DNA of 64,000 nucleotides, from positions 1 to 64,000 of the forward strand of contig JANQQA010000325.1 in assembly GCA_028285205.1 (NCBI GenBank), given 5' to 3'. The position numbers were made by a program, and so were the translations under genes. Below are positions 28,485 to 38,011 of this stretch, in pieces. The notes under the pieces are model-generated. The model had not been told where the DNA came from. It saw only the letters and a program-made list of their open reading frames with translations, and did no database searches. Origin of the DNA: Bythopirellula sp. Its GTDB lineage: Bacteria > Planctomycetota > Planctomycetia > Pirellulales > Lacipirellulaceae. Numbering within the stretch: the first letter of the stretch is position 1; each line of letters starts with the position of its first letter.

Positions 28485-30522
28485 GTGTCAGAATTGAAAA
28501 AGTCTTGGCCAGTTGCGGTGCTCCTGACGACAATCTACTTGTGCACGCCGTTGGTCGCTGTGGAAGTAGTTTGGAACCGCGCACCTCTGGTAGACAAGCC
28601 TTACTCTGAATTGCCACTCGGAGCGATAAAGCCGCGCGGCTGGTTGAAGAATCAGCTAGAACGTCTCGCGTCGGGCATGACCGGTCGACTCGACCAGCTG
28701 TATGCTGTATCCGGAAGTCGTGGGCCCCCGAAACGGCTGGCTTGGCGGCGATGGCGACGGTTGGGAGCGTGGCCCTTACTGGATCGATGGACTACTGCCA
28801 CTCGCTCACTTACTCGGCGACGAGCAATTACTGAAGAAGGCTGAACGCTGGGTTGAGTGGACACTGATACATCAACGCGCGGACGGTTATCTGGGACCGA
28901 TTCCATTCAAAGAGCCGCCCACGCCCGAGGCAGGATTACAGCGTGGCAAGCGTCGCGATTGGTGGCCGAAAATGGTGATGCTCAAAGTACTCCAGCAGCA
29001 CTACATGGCCACGGGTGATCAGCGAGTCATCGATGCGTTGACTCGTTACTTCCAGTTTCAACTGCGCGAGTTGCCAACAACGCCGCTGGGCCATTGGACT
29101 TTTTGGGGCAATCGCCGCGGCGCTGACAACTTGTTAGTCGTCTATTGGCTGTACAATATCACAGGCGAACCGTTTCTGTTGGAATTGGGAGAACTGATTC
29201 ACGAGCAGACGCATCCGTACACGCGGATCTTCTTAGAACGTGGCGACATCGCACTGCATGGACCGTTCAACGAAAAGCAATGGACGGCCAAGGACGCAAC
29301 GGCGTATCCGTTCCACTGCGTGAATCTTGCCCAGGGCATGAAGGCCCCAATCATCTACTCGCAACGCGACGCTAGTCCGAAATATTTGCGAGCAGTCAGG
29401 AAGGCGTTTGATGATCTGAAAGAACTTCATGGCCAGCCACACGGACTGTTCGGCGGGGATGAAGCCTTGCACGGCAGACAATTGACGCGTGGATCGGAGC
29501 TGTGCACAGCGACGGAGATGATGTTCTCGCTGGAAAAGATCATTGAAATCACTGGCGAAATGGAATTTGCGGATCGGTTGGAGCTGATTGCATTCAACGT
29601 GCTCGCTTCCCAGATCAACGACGATTGCCTTACTCGGCAGTATTTTCAGCTTGCGAATCAAGTGAAAGTGACACACGCCACCCGCAACTTTTATAACAAC
29701 GAACCCGACCGATTAGTATTTGGACTGCTTTCGGGCTACCCCTGCTGCACATGCAATCTCAATCAGGCGTGGCCAAAACTTACTCAGCACACCTGGATGG
29801 CCAGCGCCGATGGCGGCTTGGCAACCGTGGTGTACGCGCCGAGTCGGGTCACTGCGCGCGTCGGAAAGAACCAGCGGCAGGTGACCGTGACTGAGATCAC
29901 CGACTATCCGTTCCGCGATCTAGTTCGGTTTGAAGTTGATGCTGACGATCCAGTACAATTCCCACTGCATTTGAGGATCCCTGGTTGGTGTGAGACGCCT
30001 CAAATTCGCGTCAATGGCGAGCTAACGGAGCCGCCGGTACAAAACGGTGCAGTTATTCTTGATCGAACGTGGAGTTCAGGAGATGCGGTTAATCTGCGGT
30101 TGCCAATGAAGCTGAAGGACAGTCGATGGCACGAAAACAGCGTGGGATTCCAGCGCGGGCCTCTCGTCTATGCACTGAAGATCGAGGAACATTGGCAAGA
30201 TAAAGGCGACTATTTGGAAGTATTTCCGGAAAGTCCCTGGAACTACGCACTGATTGAAGATTCACTTGCGGACCTCTCAGAGAACTTTCGCGTCGTTGAG
30301 ACGGTAACCGTCGCGGCCAACCCCTGGAATCTTAAAAATGCACCATTGAAAATCCAGACGCAGGGTATCAGGCTAAGCGAGTGGACGACCTACAAAGACG
30401 ACGCAGGACCGATACCTTGGGGCCCTCAGCCGCGCCCGCCGGATGCGAACCCCGAGCCAATCACACTCATACCGTTTGGCTGCACTACACTTCGCATTAG
30501 TGCATTTCCGACAGTCCATTGA
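28485..30522 (+). pseudogene. Second GH127-like gene, frameshifted by a 7-bp duplication
   Basis: A GTG at 28485 opens a frame with a signal peptide (AVLLTTIYLCTPLVA) and the usual family start (ELPLGAIKPRGWLKNQL). At 28698-28711 CTGTATGCTGTAT repeats CTGTAT after one G. Removing seven bases joins this frame exactly to the one that runs from 28702 to 30522 (LDQ-LYPEVVGPRNGW). The downstream part is a complete GH127-like domain with E-L-C (C268 counted from 28702) and a Cys pair in PCCTCN (C348-C349). As it stands the gene is broken 73 codons in. An internal start at 28702 would give 606 residues without export signal. Expected role if functional: hydrolase on the same glycan as the first GH127. 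Confidence 0.8.
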
Positions 30523-30550
30523 ATCTCGTCACTAAGGCGGTACTTAAACC

Positions 30551-32272
30551 ATGTTCGATCGAATTTCCCTTTGCAGTGCCTTCAAAGGGTTGACGCTCCT
30601 ATCGTCAGTTTGCGTTGCATCGTTGTGCAGCGCTGCGGAACGACCCAACATTGTGATTCTCTTCGCAGACGATTTAGGCTACTCCGACATCGGTTGTTTT
30701 GGCGGCGAAATCGAGACACCTGAACTGGACCGACTCGCGAAAAACGGTGTTCGCTTTACTCAGTTCTACAACACCGGTAGATGTTGTCCGTCGCGAGCGA
30801 GTCTGCTGACGGGGCTTTATCCACATCAAGCAGGGGTAGGTCTGATGGTCTATCGCAACTATCCCGGTGAAGGCTACCTCGGTCACATCAATGATCAATG
30901 TGTTACCTTCGGCAAAGTGCTCAAATCGGCTGGCTATCAAACTTACATGGTTGGCAAGTGGCACGCCGGACACAAACCGGAGACCCGTCCAGAAGTACGC
31001 GGCTTCGATCACTTCACGGGCATCTACCTGCATATCGATAGTTATTGGAAAGTACTGAAGGGCTGCGATATCTACCGCGACGGCGAGCTACTGATTGAGG
31101 CGCAGGAGAACCCAGTGAACCCGTATCGCCCTGACGAAGAATTTTACACAACCGATTTCTTTACCGATGCCGCCTGTGACTACATCGACAAATCGACAAA
31201 AAGCTCCGATCAGCCATTTCTGCTCCACGTCTGCTACAACACCCCCCATTTTCCGCTCGAAGCCCCCGACGATCTGATTGAGAAGTACAGCGGTCGGTAT
31301 CTGCAAGGTTGGGATGCATTGCGTAAGGACAAGATTAATCGGATGCGTGACATGGGCTTGCTGCTCAGCAAACAGAAATTGCCACGAGGCAGGCACCACG
31401 AAGAAGTCAAAGTCGAAGGCTTGCCGTTCAAAGACATGATCGATCGCGACTACTTGCCAGATTGGGACTCATTGAGCCCGACAGATCAAGAGGAACTCGA
31501 TTTTCGCCGCGCAATGTATGCAGCTCAGGTCGATCGAATGGACCAGGGCATCGGCGCAATCGTACAGAAGCTCCGCGATCGCGGCGTCTTAGAAAACACT
31601 GTGATCATGTTCTTCTCAGACAACGGCTGCTCAGGAGAGTTGGATCTATTCGGGATGAACTGGCCCGAGTACACGCGAGAGAACTACGATGAGTGGCGCA
31701 AGAAGGGTGGCTGGAGTATTTCCCAGGGCCAGTGCTGGGCACATTACTCAAACACGCCCCTCCGAAAATACAAGCAGTACGTGCACGAAGGAGGCGTAGC
31801 CTCGCCATTCCTCGTGCACTGGCCCGCTGGTATCGCTGATGGCGGAAGAATTGTCGATAACCAAGTTTTCCACCTGATTGACGTCATGCCGACGCTGTGC
31901 GACCTGTCCGGCGCGAGCTATCCTAAGCAGCAAGACGGCCGTTCTATCAAGCCAGCGCCGGGCGTTAGCATGAAACCCTATTGGCAAGGAAACGTCGCTG
32001 CTCCACCAATTCGTACTCTGTATTGGCAGCACCTGAACCATGCCGCCGTTCGGCGAGGTAATTGGAAACTTGTCACTCTTGACGATCGCGATGAAGATCG
32101 ATGGGAACTCTACCATTTCTCGCACGATCGCAGTGAAACCGTCAATCTGATCAAAAAGCATCCGGCGGTCGCGGCCAGACTTCGCAGCAGGTGGCAAGAA
32201 TGGGCAACCCAATCGAATGTGCTGCCGTTTCCTGAATCGCGTGGGAAATCTAAGCCGAACAAGATTCCATGA
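30551..32272 (+). CDS. Secreted arylsulfatase (type I sulfatase)
   Basis: 573 residues with a signal peptide (cleavage near SAAE, residue 29). Metal ligands are D40-D41 in ILFADDLGYSD. The formylglycine site is C78 in GRCCPSRASLLTG, the C-x-P-S-R motif that a sulfatase-maturing enzyme must oxidise. VGKWHAGH holds the substrate-side lysine and histidine, and FFSDNG the second metal site. The family hydrolyses sulfate esters on polysaccharides; the exact glycan cannot be read from sequence. It starts 28 bases after the GH127-like gene and a second sulfatase follows 45 bases later, so one operon is likely. Confidence 0.93.
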   Translation: MFDRISLCSAFKGLTLLSSVCVASLCSAAERPNIVILFADDLGYSDIGCFGGEIETPELDRLAKNGVRFTQFYNTGRCCPSRASLLTGLYPHQAGVGLMVYRNYPGEGYLGHINDQCVTFGKVLKSAGYQTYMVGKWHAGHKPETRPEVRGFDHFTGIYLHIDSYWKVLKGCDIYRDGELLIEAQENPVNPYRPDEEFYTTDFFTDAACDYIDKSTKSSDQPFLLHVCYNTPHFPLEAPDDLIEKYSGRYLQGWDALRKDKINRMRDMGLLLSKQKLPRGRHHEEVKVEGLPFKDMIDRDYLPDWDSLSPTDQEELDFRRAMYAAQVDRMDQGIGAIVQKLRDRGVLENTVIMFFSDNGCSGELDLFGMNWPEYTRENYDEWRKKGGWSISQGQCWAHYSNTPLRKYKQYVHEGGVASPFLVHWPAGIADGGRIVDNQVFHLIDVMPTLCDLSGASYPKQQDGRSIKPAPGVSMKPYWQGNVAAPPIRTLYWQHLNHAAVRRGNWKLVTLDDRDEDRWELYHFSHDRSETVNLIKKHPAVAARLRSRWQEWATQSNVLPFPESRGKSKPNKIP

Positions 32273-32317
32273 AGCTGACGATGTCAGCCCTCCCGTTCCA
32301 TGTCGGACGAACGACTT

Positions 32318-33817
32318 ATGCGTCTCCTCCTATTCTTTTCGATGGCCGTCTTCTCAAGCCAGCTTTGCTGGGCCGCCCGCAGGCCGAACGTTGTGCTAGT
32401 CTTGACCGACGACCTAGGGTGGACTGACACTTCGGTACAGATGCTGGTAAACCGTCCGGACACCCGGAGCGACTTCTACCAGACGCCCGCGCTGGAGCGA
32501 ATGGCTCGCGGCGGCATGGTTTTCTCGAACGCTTACGCCTGTGCGCCGACGTGCACTCCTTCGCGAGCAGGAATCCAGTTTGGTAAGACACCGTGTCGGC
32601 TCCGCCAGACCGTCGTGCATGACACGCTTGCCGCTGAACGCGGGATCGACTGCAAAGACGAAATTTCAATTGCGGAAATGATCCATAATATCGATTCCCA
32701 GTACGTCGCCGCTCACTTCGGTAAATGGGGGTTTCATCCGCGATCGCCGGAACATGCTGGCTACGACGAGTCAGATGGAAACACCAATAACGGGGAGGGT
32801 GACTATCTTCACTTCAATGAGAAAGTACGGCTCCCGCAGGATGATCCCAAACGCATCTTCAGCTTAACGCAACGGGCAACCTCCTTCATGGAGAAGCAAG
32901 TCGACGCTGGACGCCCCTTCTTCATGCAACTGTCGCACTACGCAGTCCACGTTGGACACAGCGCTCGCGACGAAACCGTCGAAAAATATCACTTGCTAAC
33001 GGCAGGCAACAAAGCAAATGCAAGCGATGATTCTGCCCAAACGCGAGGTAAGAACTCCTCGATCTTCACGTATGCAGCCATGATCGAGGATTTGGATACC
33101 GGTCTTACTGTGCTGCTTGACAAGCTTGAGTCGCTCGGAATCGACGACAAGACCTACGTCATTTTCACTTCTGACAATGGCGGTGACTTCCGTGGCAACA
33201 ATCCGCTGCGTGGTGGAAAGGCTCAGCTCTGGGAAGGTGGCATTCGCGTCCCCACCGTCGTAGTCGGCCCTAGGGTCAAACGGAACACGGTATGTGACGT
33301 TCCAATCGCCGGCTGGGACTTCTACGCAACGATCAACGACCTACTCGGCGGTGAATCATTACCAGCTGAGTTTGACGGCGGCAGTTTGCGTGACCTCTTT
33401 GAGAAAGGAAACAGAGGTACAGTCAGTCGCGGGACTCAGGAACTAATCTTCCACTTTCCGTGGTACGGCGGGACACTCCCGATGTCTGCAATCCGCGACG
33501 GCGAATACAAGCTCGTGATGAATCTGCACAACTTGGAAGTTCAGCTTTACAATCTTGACCAGGACCTCTTCGAGTCGACCGATTTAGCCGATCAGATACC
33601 AGAGAAGGCTGTGCAGCTTCGTCGTCGACTGCTGAACTATCTGCACGACGTTGACGCGGAAGACCTCGACGACATGTTTGATGCGCGGATTCGAGAACTG
33701 AATCGCTACTTGCAGCGAGAACGCCAGCAACCGAAACCTAATAGCGACGCCATTGAAAGACACACAAGAGCATTGGAGGGCGTCAACCGGGCGCGAGCGA
33801 CGTCTGACTGGAGGTGA
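32318..33817 (+). CDS. Secreted sulfatase
   Basis: 499 residues from the ATG that gives a standard signal peptide (MRLLLFFSMAVFSSQLCWA); a further in-frame ATG lies 18 bases upstream. D30-D31 (LVLTDDLGWTD) and the formylglycine site C79 (CTPSRAG) are present, as are FGKWGFHP and FTSDNGGDFRG. After the modified cysteine the usual LLTG is replaced by IQFG, a mild departure. It is only distantly similar to the preceding sulfatase, so the pair probably acts on different sulfate positions. Last gene of the GH127/sulfatase run. Confidence 0.92.
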   Translation: MRLLLFFSMAVFSSQLCWAARRPNVVLVLTDDLGWTDTSVQMLVNRPDTRSDFYQTPALERMARGGMVFSNAYACAPTCTPSRAGIQFGKTPCRLRQTVVHDTLAAERGIDCKDEISIAEMIHNIDSQYVAAHFGKWGFHPRSPEHAGYDESDGNTNNGEGDYLHFNEKVRLPQDDPKRIFSLTQRATSFMEKQVDAGRPFFMQLSHYAVHVGHSARDETVEKYHLLTAGNKANASDDSAQTRGKNSSIFTYAAMIEDLDTGLTVLLDKLESLGIDDKTYVIFTSDNGGDFRGNNPLRGGKAQLWEGGIRVPTVVVGPRVKRNTVCDVPIAGWDFYATINDLLGGESLPAEFDGGSLRDLFEKGNRGTVSRGTQELIFHFPWYGGTLPMSAIRDGEYKLVMNLHNLEVQLYNLDQDLFESTDLADQIPEKAVQLRRRLLNYLHDVDAEDLDDMFDARIRELNRYLQRERQQPKPNSDAIERHTRALEGVNRARATSDWR

Positions 33818-34259
33818 GATTTGTTACCATGATTTTCAATGAAAGCACATTGGAAATCGGCAATCAGACAGTGATATTGCTACTTCCATTGTACAATACA
33901 AGGTGTTTCCCTTGAGCCTTAATTGGCAATAGGCCCGCCATCAAAGGTGCGCCCGAGATATCGCGTGCGCGTATCGAAGAGTTTCTTCCATGCTCGCAAC
34001 TCGATTAATGGTTGATACCGAAGTCGGCGCCTGCGAAGCATGCAAGTCTCAGCCGAGAAGGCTGGCGACTGCCATCAAGTTGACTGCCGAACAATTTCGA
34101 ACGTGGGCTTCCTTGGGGTTCGCACTTACGTGGTCGGACAGTGGTTCTGCGAGTCATGGCTCGCGCTCGGCGGTCTTAACGACCTCGGGCAGAAACGGCA
34201 GATAGACGGCGCGGCGGTCTAATCACCGCCAGCAATTCGTGAATCCCCAAAGTCACAGC

Positions 34260-34335
34260 GGTTGCATCGCCCGCCAGCTGAAAGTGATTCTCCTACGGCG
34301 CAGAGGTGTAAATTCTCGGACGAGACCGCTGCGCC
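34260..34335. repeat. Probable third, diverged piece of the dispersed repeat
   Basis: GGTTGCATCG, GAGGTGT and CCGCTGC occur at offsets 0, 43 and 66. In copy 1 they lie at 0, 44 and 67, starting at 1556. In copy 2 the first two are at 0 and 43. The minus strand again reads RCNRC. Outside this block the match fades. Confidence 0.4.
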
Positions 34336-34737
34336 TAGCTCGATGAGCTGAGCCGCTCCGCGAAAAGATTCTCGCCCTCGCGCCGCCGTCGAGGCGCACG
34401 AGACGACAGACGGTAGACGTAAGGGATCGGTAGTCGGTCGCGCTGCAGCTTGACTCGGCGAGTTGTGAGTCGTGAGAGCACGGCAACGAGCTGGAAGTTG
34501 CAGCAGACCTCTAGGCCGCACACGGCAGCGGTTTTTGGTCCACGACGCCGCGACGAGGGTCGTCGATCGGGCGGTACTGGCCTCCCTCTTCCTTCCGTCG
34601 ACGGCCAATTTGACGAGCAGTGCAAAAGGATTGGCGAGGAGCACGGTGGTCGCACGATGAAACCTCGAAACTTGAAGACGTCGGCATCCCCAAGCGACCT
34701 CCACATAGCGAGTAGGGGATACCTTTTGGGGTTACCC

Positions 34738-34780
34738 GGGGTTACCTTTGGTGGTCCCTAGGTGGTTGAAAGGTAACCCC
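34738..34780. repeat. 12-bp perfect inverted repeat
   Basis: GGGGTTACCTTT (34738-34749) and AAAGGTAACCCC (34769-34780) pair perfectly around a 19-base spacer. A second GGGGTTACC begins at 34728, directly adjacent. This may be a protein-binding dyad or the end of a mobile element. Confidence 0.7.
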
Positions 34781-34841
34781 AGTGCCGCTATAACTCTGCA
34801 AATCCTATGCAGGCAGCACTAGCAACGATTGCAGTTCGCAA

Positions 34842-34862
34842 CTCATAACCTCGAGGTCGTCG
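34842..34862 (+). repeat. 21-bp direct repeat, left copy (att-like, tRNA-Met-like)
   Basis: Identical to 36644-36664. It starts CTCATAACCTCGAGGTCGTC. That reads like the anticodon loop (CTCATAA, anticodon CAT), 3' anticodon stem, variable loop and first T-stem bases of a bacterial tRNA-Met. Here the 5' half of the stem is absent. Confidence 0.75.
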
Positions 34863-35412
34863 CTCAATCTCTCTCGATGGTCGCAGGCCTTCGTAAAGGA
34901 CGCACGGAGGCGAGAGACAACGCACCGGTGCTCCCTGTCGCTGAGGCGACGTGCCGACGCACCGCGAATCCACGTAAAGAGAGTGCCAGACGACACGGAC
35001 GAAGATGCTGCCTAGCAACGGTGGCCGAATCGCATTGATGGCCTTAGCAGGAATGGATCATCCAGACTTGGCATTCGCGCGTGCCTTCACAGTCACCTAC
35101 CAAGGTAGGATGCTGATAGTTGGGGTAACCCAGTAGTCCGGTCTGACAACACTCAGGTATTCTTGAGGTTCGCCTGGACTCTGGCGGTTTTGAACCGGCG
35201 GCTGATTGGATGGCGACGGGATAGCATTCGCAAGGACTTGCAAATCTAGAGCAAGATGAGAGCAGGGGCTATCTTCCTATTGTCCCGGTTCTAAAACTCC
35301 GCGGTTACCGCGTCATTTACGCAGCTAGCCGCTCATAGTGTTTCAGAACGCCACCCAAGCGAAGCTTACAAACGACTTGCTGCTGACTATCTGGAGGCTC
35401 ATCTACGGCCCG

Positions 35413-36373
35413 TCAAGTTCCCGTCAGCGGTCGGTTTTCTAAGGATTGATGAGGTCGAAGCTCATTGTAGTAGTCAGTGTATTCCAAAACGATGTGATCC
35501 AGATGCTCTTGCCCGAAACAGATGAAGCGATTCAGACACTCATGACGTAACGAACCTATCCAACGTTCCACAAAGGCGTTCTGATTCGGAGCACGAGGAG
35601 CAGTCCGCTCAATCCGTACGTTAGCTTTCTCGAATACGGCATTGAATTCGTTGGAGTATTTGTAGTGGCAATCTAGAACCAATTGCTTGATCGGCAATTC
35701 CGCTTCTTTAGCTCTCTTGAGCAGTGTGATTTTGCCTGCTTTCGCATCCACTTGGCGTCGGGTTTGAAGGTGCTGGCAGAACAGAACACCCGTCGTGTCT
35801 TCACGTTCAGAAAAGCCAGCACGAAGGCCTGCTTAATCCCCTTACGAGTTACTACGTTCTTGCTGAAGAAATCGACTTGCCGGAGGGTTTCCGCGTGGAT
35901 CTTGATGAACTCGTCCCAGGTACCTCTGCCACGCTTGGGGCTCGGTTTCACGCCTTCTTCTTTCAAAATGGTGCCGACTGTCGTTCTACCAACACCCTGG
36001 ATACGTAGCTTTCGCAATTCTCCTACGATTCTACCGTAGCCCCAGCCCGTTTCTTTGGCGATTCGAACGATGAGTTCTTTGATCGGAACAGGAGTTCTCG
36101 TCCTTCCCATCTTCTTTGACGGCTTTTTCCTTCTAGCCATCGTTGGTACGTTCTAGGGTGCACAATCGATATCAGGTTGGAAATCCCTGGTCCTATGGCC
36201 TCACCTAGCTTCAATAGCCGCTTTTTCTCTTCGTTATCAAGGAAGATGCGTTTCTTTGGTACCCGTTTACGGAGCATTTCTATCTCCGCTTTCAAGAACT
36301 CTATCTGGCGACGCAGATCGTCTTCTGAAGAACTGGCAAGTAGAAATAGGAATGGTGAGAACCACTGCTTCAT
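35413..36373 (-). mobile_element. Transposase (DDE integrase-core, IS3/IS481-like) broken by two frameshifts
   Basis: Three minus-strand frames together encode one ~320-residue transposase. Frame 1 (from ATG 36373) has a basic/coiled N terminus (EDDLRRQIEFLKAEIEMLRK). Frame 2 has a helix-turn-helix-like part (ETGWGYGRIVGELRKL) and the first catalytic Asp (RQVDFFSK). Frame 3 has the second Asp (LVLDCHYKYSNEF) and the Glu (NAFVERWIGSLRHE). Both joins need a -1 shift and both fall on short A runs of the coding strand (five As at 36124-36128, four at 35730-35733). Neither is a canonical slippery heptamer. Likely a dead insertion sequence; assembly error at homopolymers cannot be excluded. I could not find terminal inverted repeats or a target duplication. 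Confidence 0.8.
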
Positions 36374-36519
36374 CGCTTATCTTCTTATCAATGTCATTCC
36401 GCTTGAATGACAATCTTTTTGAACCCCTGGGAACGCTCTCGCTTCTCGCTTTGAACGACTGATGTGTTCAAACATTCAAAGACGAGAGACCTGCGTACTG
36501 AAACTTACCCTTTTGCAAA

Positions 36520-36578
36520 TGCAACAGATGCTAACGTTTGCTAATCGTTGACAACCGTTGCTAATACTTGCAATCGAT
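36520..36578 (+). repeat. 10-bp-period direct repeat array
   Basis: From 36529 the sequence falls into successive 10-base units: TGCTAACGTT, TGCTAATCGT, TGACAACCGT, TGCTAATACT and TGCAATCGAT, preceded by a 9-base TGCAACAGA. One helical turn per unit puts all sites on one face of the DNA, as for cooperative protein binding. An inverted repeat TTGCGTAA/TTACGCAA (36595-36602 and 36622-36629) lies between it and the 21-bp repeat. The rest of the gap 36374-36730 shows nothing else. Confidence 0.65.
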
Positions 36579-36643
36579 TTAAATGGTAAGTAGATTGCGT
36601 AAGCGGTCATTATCTTAGTGGTTACGCAAGACAAGTGCTGAGG

Positions 36644-36664
36644 CTCATAACCTCGAGGTCGTCG
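36644..36664 (+). repeat. 21-bp direct repeat, right copy (att-like, tRNA-Met-like)
   Basis: Identical to 34842-34862. In this copy the preceding TGAGG can pair with CCTCG to form a full anticodon stem around CTCATAA. After the first T-stem bases the tRNA pattern stops: no T loop and no acceptor stem follow, so this is not a working tRNA gene. Confidence 0.75.
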
Positions 36665-36730
36665 ACGACCGACGAGTCGATAACATGCTGTAAACTAGCT
36701 GGTCCGTATCGGTTGTTACTGAGTGGCGAT

Positions 36731-38011
36731 ATGAATGAGCAACTCGGAGTTCGTCTCTGCATATGTATTGCAGGGCTGTTTTACTATCAATCTCAGCTTG
36801 CGGCCGACGATCCCTACGCGGTTCGCCAGATTACGTTCGGCCCCAGACACCATTTTTTCGGCTACATCGGGCACGTCGGGACTGTCCCCTGGAATGGCAA
36901 TGGCCGATACATCGTCGCCTTGCGGTCAGATTTTCACGACCGACTACCCAAGAGCGCGGACGCTGCGGAAGTTGTCGTGCTCGACACACACGCTAGATTC
37001 GCCGAGCGTGTTGTCGATCGAACCCTGGCTTGGAACTTTCAACAGGGCACGATGCTATATTGGAATCCAGCAGCAGTCGATACGCAATTCTTCTTTAACG
37101 ATCGCGATCCACAGACCGGGAAAATCTTTACGGTGTTGCTCGATATCTCCAAAGGATCTACCGGACAACGTATTCGAGAGTTTCGATTTGAGGATACCCC
37201 GGTCGCCAATAGCGGTGTTGCCCAGCAGGGAGGTCACTTTCTTGCACTAAACTACGCGCGGCTCGCTCGGCTGCGGCCGGTCACCGGCTACCCCGACACG
37301 TGGGACTGGACCACCGATGTCGCTGCGCCGAAGGACGATGGAATATTTCTTGTTGAGTGCAGCACTGGAAATCGGCGTCTTCTCGTCTCCTTCGACCAAT
37401 TGCGCACTAAGTTGCTACCGACAGTGCCAGCCGTGCGGAATGCTCCGCTTTTCATCAACCACACCCTATGGAACCGCGAAGATGATCGTATCTTCTTCTA
37501 CGTACGAGGCAACTTTCGTAGCAAGCTGCCCAAAATCGATGTTCCGATGACCATCGATCCCTGGGCTGACGATCCGGTGGCGACTCTGCAAGTTCAGCAG
37601 CACATTGGCGGTCACCCCGAATGGGAAACCGGTCACACAATCATTGGTCATCTGGGGGATCGGCAGGTTCTGTACGACACTGACAGCCGTACCGTCAAAG
37701 GATTCCTAGGATCACCTAATGATTTTCCGCAACCTGGTGGGGATATCGCACTTTCGACCGACCGCTCCATGTTCGTCAATGGTTATGGCACCAAACGGCC
37801 CGGTGAGAATTTCTATGCAATTCTGTCACTAAAGGATAAGCGGCTGATTCGCACGACGTCCTTTTCTCGCGGCACGTACGTATCTGGCGCGTTGCGCATC
37901 GATCCTGCGCCTCGTTGGAATCGCCAGGGAAATCAGCTCCTTATTTCAGCAATGACCAGAAACAACCTACCAGCGACACGACAGTTGTTTCTGGTCACTT
38001 TGAACGAATGA
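36731..38011 (+). CDS. Exported beta-propeller protein (oligogalacturonate-lyase/TolB-like)
   Basis: 426 residues from the ATG giving a signal peptide (VRLCICIAGLFYYQSQLAADD); the frame is open further upstream but that would include the 21-bp repeat. Successive ~50-60 residue blocks have the propeller pattern: VGTVPWNGNGRYIVAL, LYWNPAAVDTQFFFND, LWNREDDRIFFYVRG, HPEWETGHTIIGHLG and RWNRQGNQLLISA. Dispersed histidines and the HPEW turn recall oligogalacturonate lyase-like proteins, but no full metal site can be traced. A role in uronate-rich polysaccharide use fits the glycan genes nearby; a non-enzymatic binding protein is equally possible. Confidence 0.6.
   Translation: MNEQLGVRLCICIAGLFYYQSQLAADDPYAVRQITFGPRHHFFGYIGHVGTVPWNGNGRYIVALRSDFHDRLPKSADAAEVVVLDTHARFAERVVDRTLAWNFQQGTMLYWNPAAVDTQFFFNDRDPQTGKIFTVLLDISKGSTGQRIREFRFEDTPVANSGVAQQGGHFLALNYARLARLRPVTGYPDTWDWTTDVAAPKDDGIFLVECSTGNRRLLVSFDQLRTKLLPTVPAVRNAPLFINHTLWNREDDRIFFYVRGNFRSKLPKIDVPMTIDPWADDPVATLQVQQHIGGHPEWETGHTIIGHLGDRQVLYDTDSRTVKGFLGSPNDFPQPGGDIALSTDRSMFVNGYGTKRPGENFYAILSLKDKRLIRTTSFSRGTYVSGALRIDPAPRWNRQGNQLLISAMTRNNLPATRQLFLVTLNE

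Larger units (their letters stand above)
33818..35412. other. Gene-poor region with repeats
   Basis: About 1.6 kb with no convincing gene; the frames here lack start signals and family features. It holds a probable third, short match to the dispersed repeat (34260-34335), a cluster of GGGGTTACC words in both orientations (34728-34780, and inverted at 35122-35131), and the left copy of a 21-bp direct repeat (34842-34862). The end of a broken transposase follows. The region looks like the scar of mobile DNA. Confidence 0.5.

Noticed and set aside
35673-36140. Programmed -1 frameshifting of an IS3-type orfA/orfB pair
   Set aside because: The A runs are too short for the canonical A-AAA-AAG heptamer and a second break of the same kind follows, so mutation or sequence error is simpler.
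36600-36680. A tRNA-Met gene on the plus strand
   Set aside because: Only an anticodon arm, variable loop and partial T stem can be drawn. The distance from a possible D arm is about nine bases too long, and the T loop and acceptor stem are missing.
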